The position numbers and the translations under genes were made by a program. From contig CAJNDS010002161.1 of assembly GCA_905221605.1 (NCBI GenBank), positions 392,033-456,032 of the forward strand: 64,000 nt of DNA, given 5' to 3'. How positions within the stretch are numbered: the stretch's first letter is position 1; each line of letters opens with the position of its first letter. The notes under the pieces are model-generated. The model did not search any database, was not told the DNA's origin, and saw only the letters and a program-made list of their open reading frames with translations. Source of the stretch: Symbiodinium natans (Eukaryota; Sar; Dinophyceae; Suessiales; Symbiodiniaceae). Below, piece by piece: positions 63,152-64,000 of this stretch.

Positions 63152-64000
63152 CTTGGGGCTTGAGGCTGGGGGCTTGGGGCTTAGGGCTGAGGGTTTAGGG
63201 TTTAGGGTTTAGGGTTTACCGTTTGGGGCTTAGGCCGTTTTGCGCGTAGGGTTTACACTTTAGGGTGCTTTGGGTTTTTGGCTTAGGATTCAGGACGTTT
63301 GGGAGTTTGGGTTGCGTTGCAGCGTGCTTTCAAAGTTCAGGGGGTTAAGGTTGGAATGATCAACACCCTTCCCCCCCCACCCCCCTCCCCCTCCCTCCCT
63401 CCCCCCACCTGCCCCCCTCCCCCCCCCTCTCCCCCCCTTCTCCCCATTGCCCTGGCTGCCTGCAACAGCTGCGAGGCGAGTGTGGCCCTCAGCCGCTTGC
63501 CAGGGGGCATCCGCTTCCTTGGATGTTGGGTTGTTCTGACGATTGACTAGGGTTTAGGGTTTAGGGTTTAGGGTTTAGGGTTTAGGGTTTAGGGTTTAGG
63601 GTTTAGGGTTTAGGGTTTAGGGTTTAGGGTTTAGGGTTTAGGGTTTAGGGTTTAGGGTTTAGGGTTTAGGGTTTAGGTTTAGGGTTCAGGCATAGCCCTC
63701 AAAGTCCCATGAACCTCGAGAGGATGTACTTGTGCCCCTATGAGGAAGTCCTTACGCCCCAAGCAGACCCATGCTCTTCGGTACTTACATAAAAGTCTTA
63801 CATAGACCCTTTTTTTGGGTGCAGGGTTTAGGGTTTAGGGTTTAGGGTTTAGGGTTTAGGGTTTAGGGTTTAGGGAGTCTAGAGTGTAGGGTTTGAGGTA
63901 TATCAATACAGTACAAGTAGATGACCTATCATATACTCGAACAGAACCTTCAAATTGAAATGAATTTGCGTACTATTCTTGCGTCTATGAAGCCCGTGGG
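63152..64000. repeat. Right edge: C-rich tract and telomere arrays
   Basis: C-rich CCCCCCTCCC tract at 63368-63440, (TTTAGGG)n at 63547-63690 (about 19 units) and again at 63823-63872. The last 130 bp are AT-rich with no feature seen. Confidence 0.8.
63433..63545 (-). CDS. Possible further upstream exon of the giant gene
   Basis: Minus strand reads KRLRATLASQLLQAARAMG between a telomere array and a C-rich tract. Other frames and the plus strand are also open here, and no junction to exon 1 fits cleanly. It is listed only because it lies where the next exon upstream would be expected. Confidence 0.22.

Larger units (their letters stand above)
57292..63055. repeat. Intronic telomere arrays between exons 11 and 1
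   Basis: Main arrays: CCCTATAAA nonamers 57710-57835 grading into CCCTAAA to 57870; CCCTAAA 58147-58220, 59275-59379, 61771-61868; TTTAGGG 57960-58050, 59041-59112, 60172-60297. Also a G-run (62143-62166), CA repeats (58367-58382) and TA repeats (63014-63032). Confidence 0.85.

Noticed and set aside
4187-63690. True chromosome end
   Set aside because: Arrays of both orientations are scattered through the window and flanked by genes, so none marks a terminus.

Overview
The window looks like nuclear DNA of a dinoflagellate, most likely close to Symbiodiniaceae/Suessiales. The evidence is internal: plant-type telomere repeats (TTTAGGG/CCCTAAA) in dozens of internal arrays on both strands, introns starting with GC or GA as well as GT and followed by exons that start with G, and proteins of the dinoflagellate PPR type. 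No tools were used. All coordinates and splice sites were read by eye.

Main result. One minus-strand gene runs through almost the whole window, from about 63.15 kb down to at least 7.22 kb, and probably past both edges. I placed 45 exons of 32-112 nt. Exons 1-12 (63.15-56.90 kb) encode an alpha-helical region I do not recognise. Exons 13-45 encode about 21 pentatricopeptide (PPR) units. The units are cut by introns at varying points, yet the spacing from the unit Trp to the next Asp/Asn/Ser (usually 19 residues) and the reading phase are restored at almost every proposed junction. The introns consist largely of telomere-type arrays. Where an intron has opposed arrays, the sense order is always TTTAGGG near the donor and CCCTAAA near the acceptor.

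Layout. 1-7.2 kb: telomere-like repeats and unresolved islands. 7.2-16.9 kb: exons 45-29. 16.9-44.8 kb: one 27.8-kb intron (between exons 28 and 29) full of other material. 44.8-63.2 kb: exons 28-1, with a broken mitochondrial cox1 copy in intron 13. 63.2-64 kb: repeats.

Contents of the 27.8-kb intron, by position. 20.35-22.04 kb: two isolated exons. 23.36-32.94 kb: a compact block of minus-strand genes with long reading frames, including a transposase-like protein (RNase-H-like core plus HMG-box-like domain), bounded and divided by GTTAAC-rich clusters at about 22.5, 27.8 and 33.2 kb. 33.5-35.6 kb: microsatellites, an AT-rich patch and a terminal exon. 35.84-36.04 kb: a tRNA-Ser(AGA) followed 36 nt later by a selenocysteine tRNA (UCA). 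36.24-36.69 kb: a decayed LINE-type reverse transcriptase. 37.1-38.4 kb: frameshifted ORFs and small duplications. 38.7-39.9 kb: a G-rich higher-order repeat. 39.9-40.95 kb: an AT-rich island dense in hairpins. 41.7-44.14 kb: exons of another unrecognised minus-strand gene.

Caveats. Splice sites are inferred from phase, consensus and PPR spacing; no transcript was seen. Some choices between neighbouring GC, GA and GT donors were made because they restore PPR spacing. A chimeric assembly could imitate the long nested intron.
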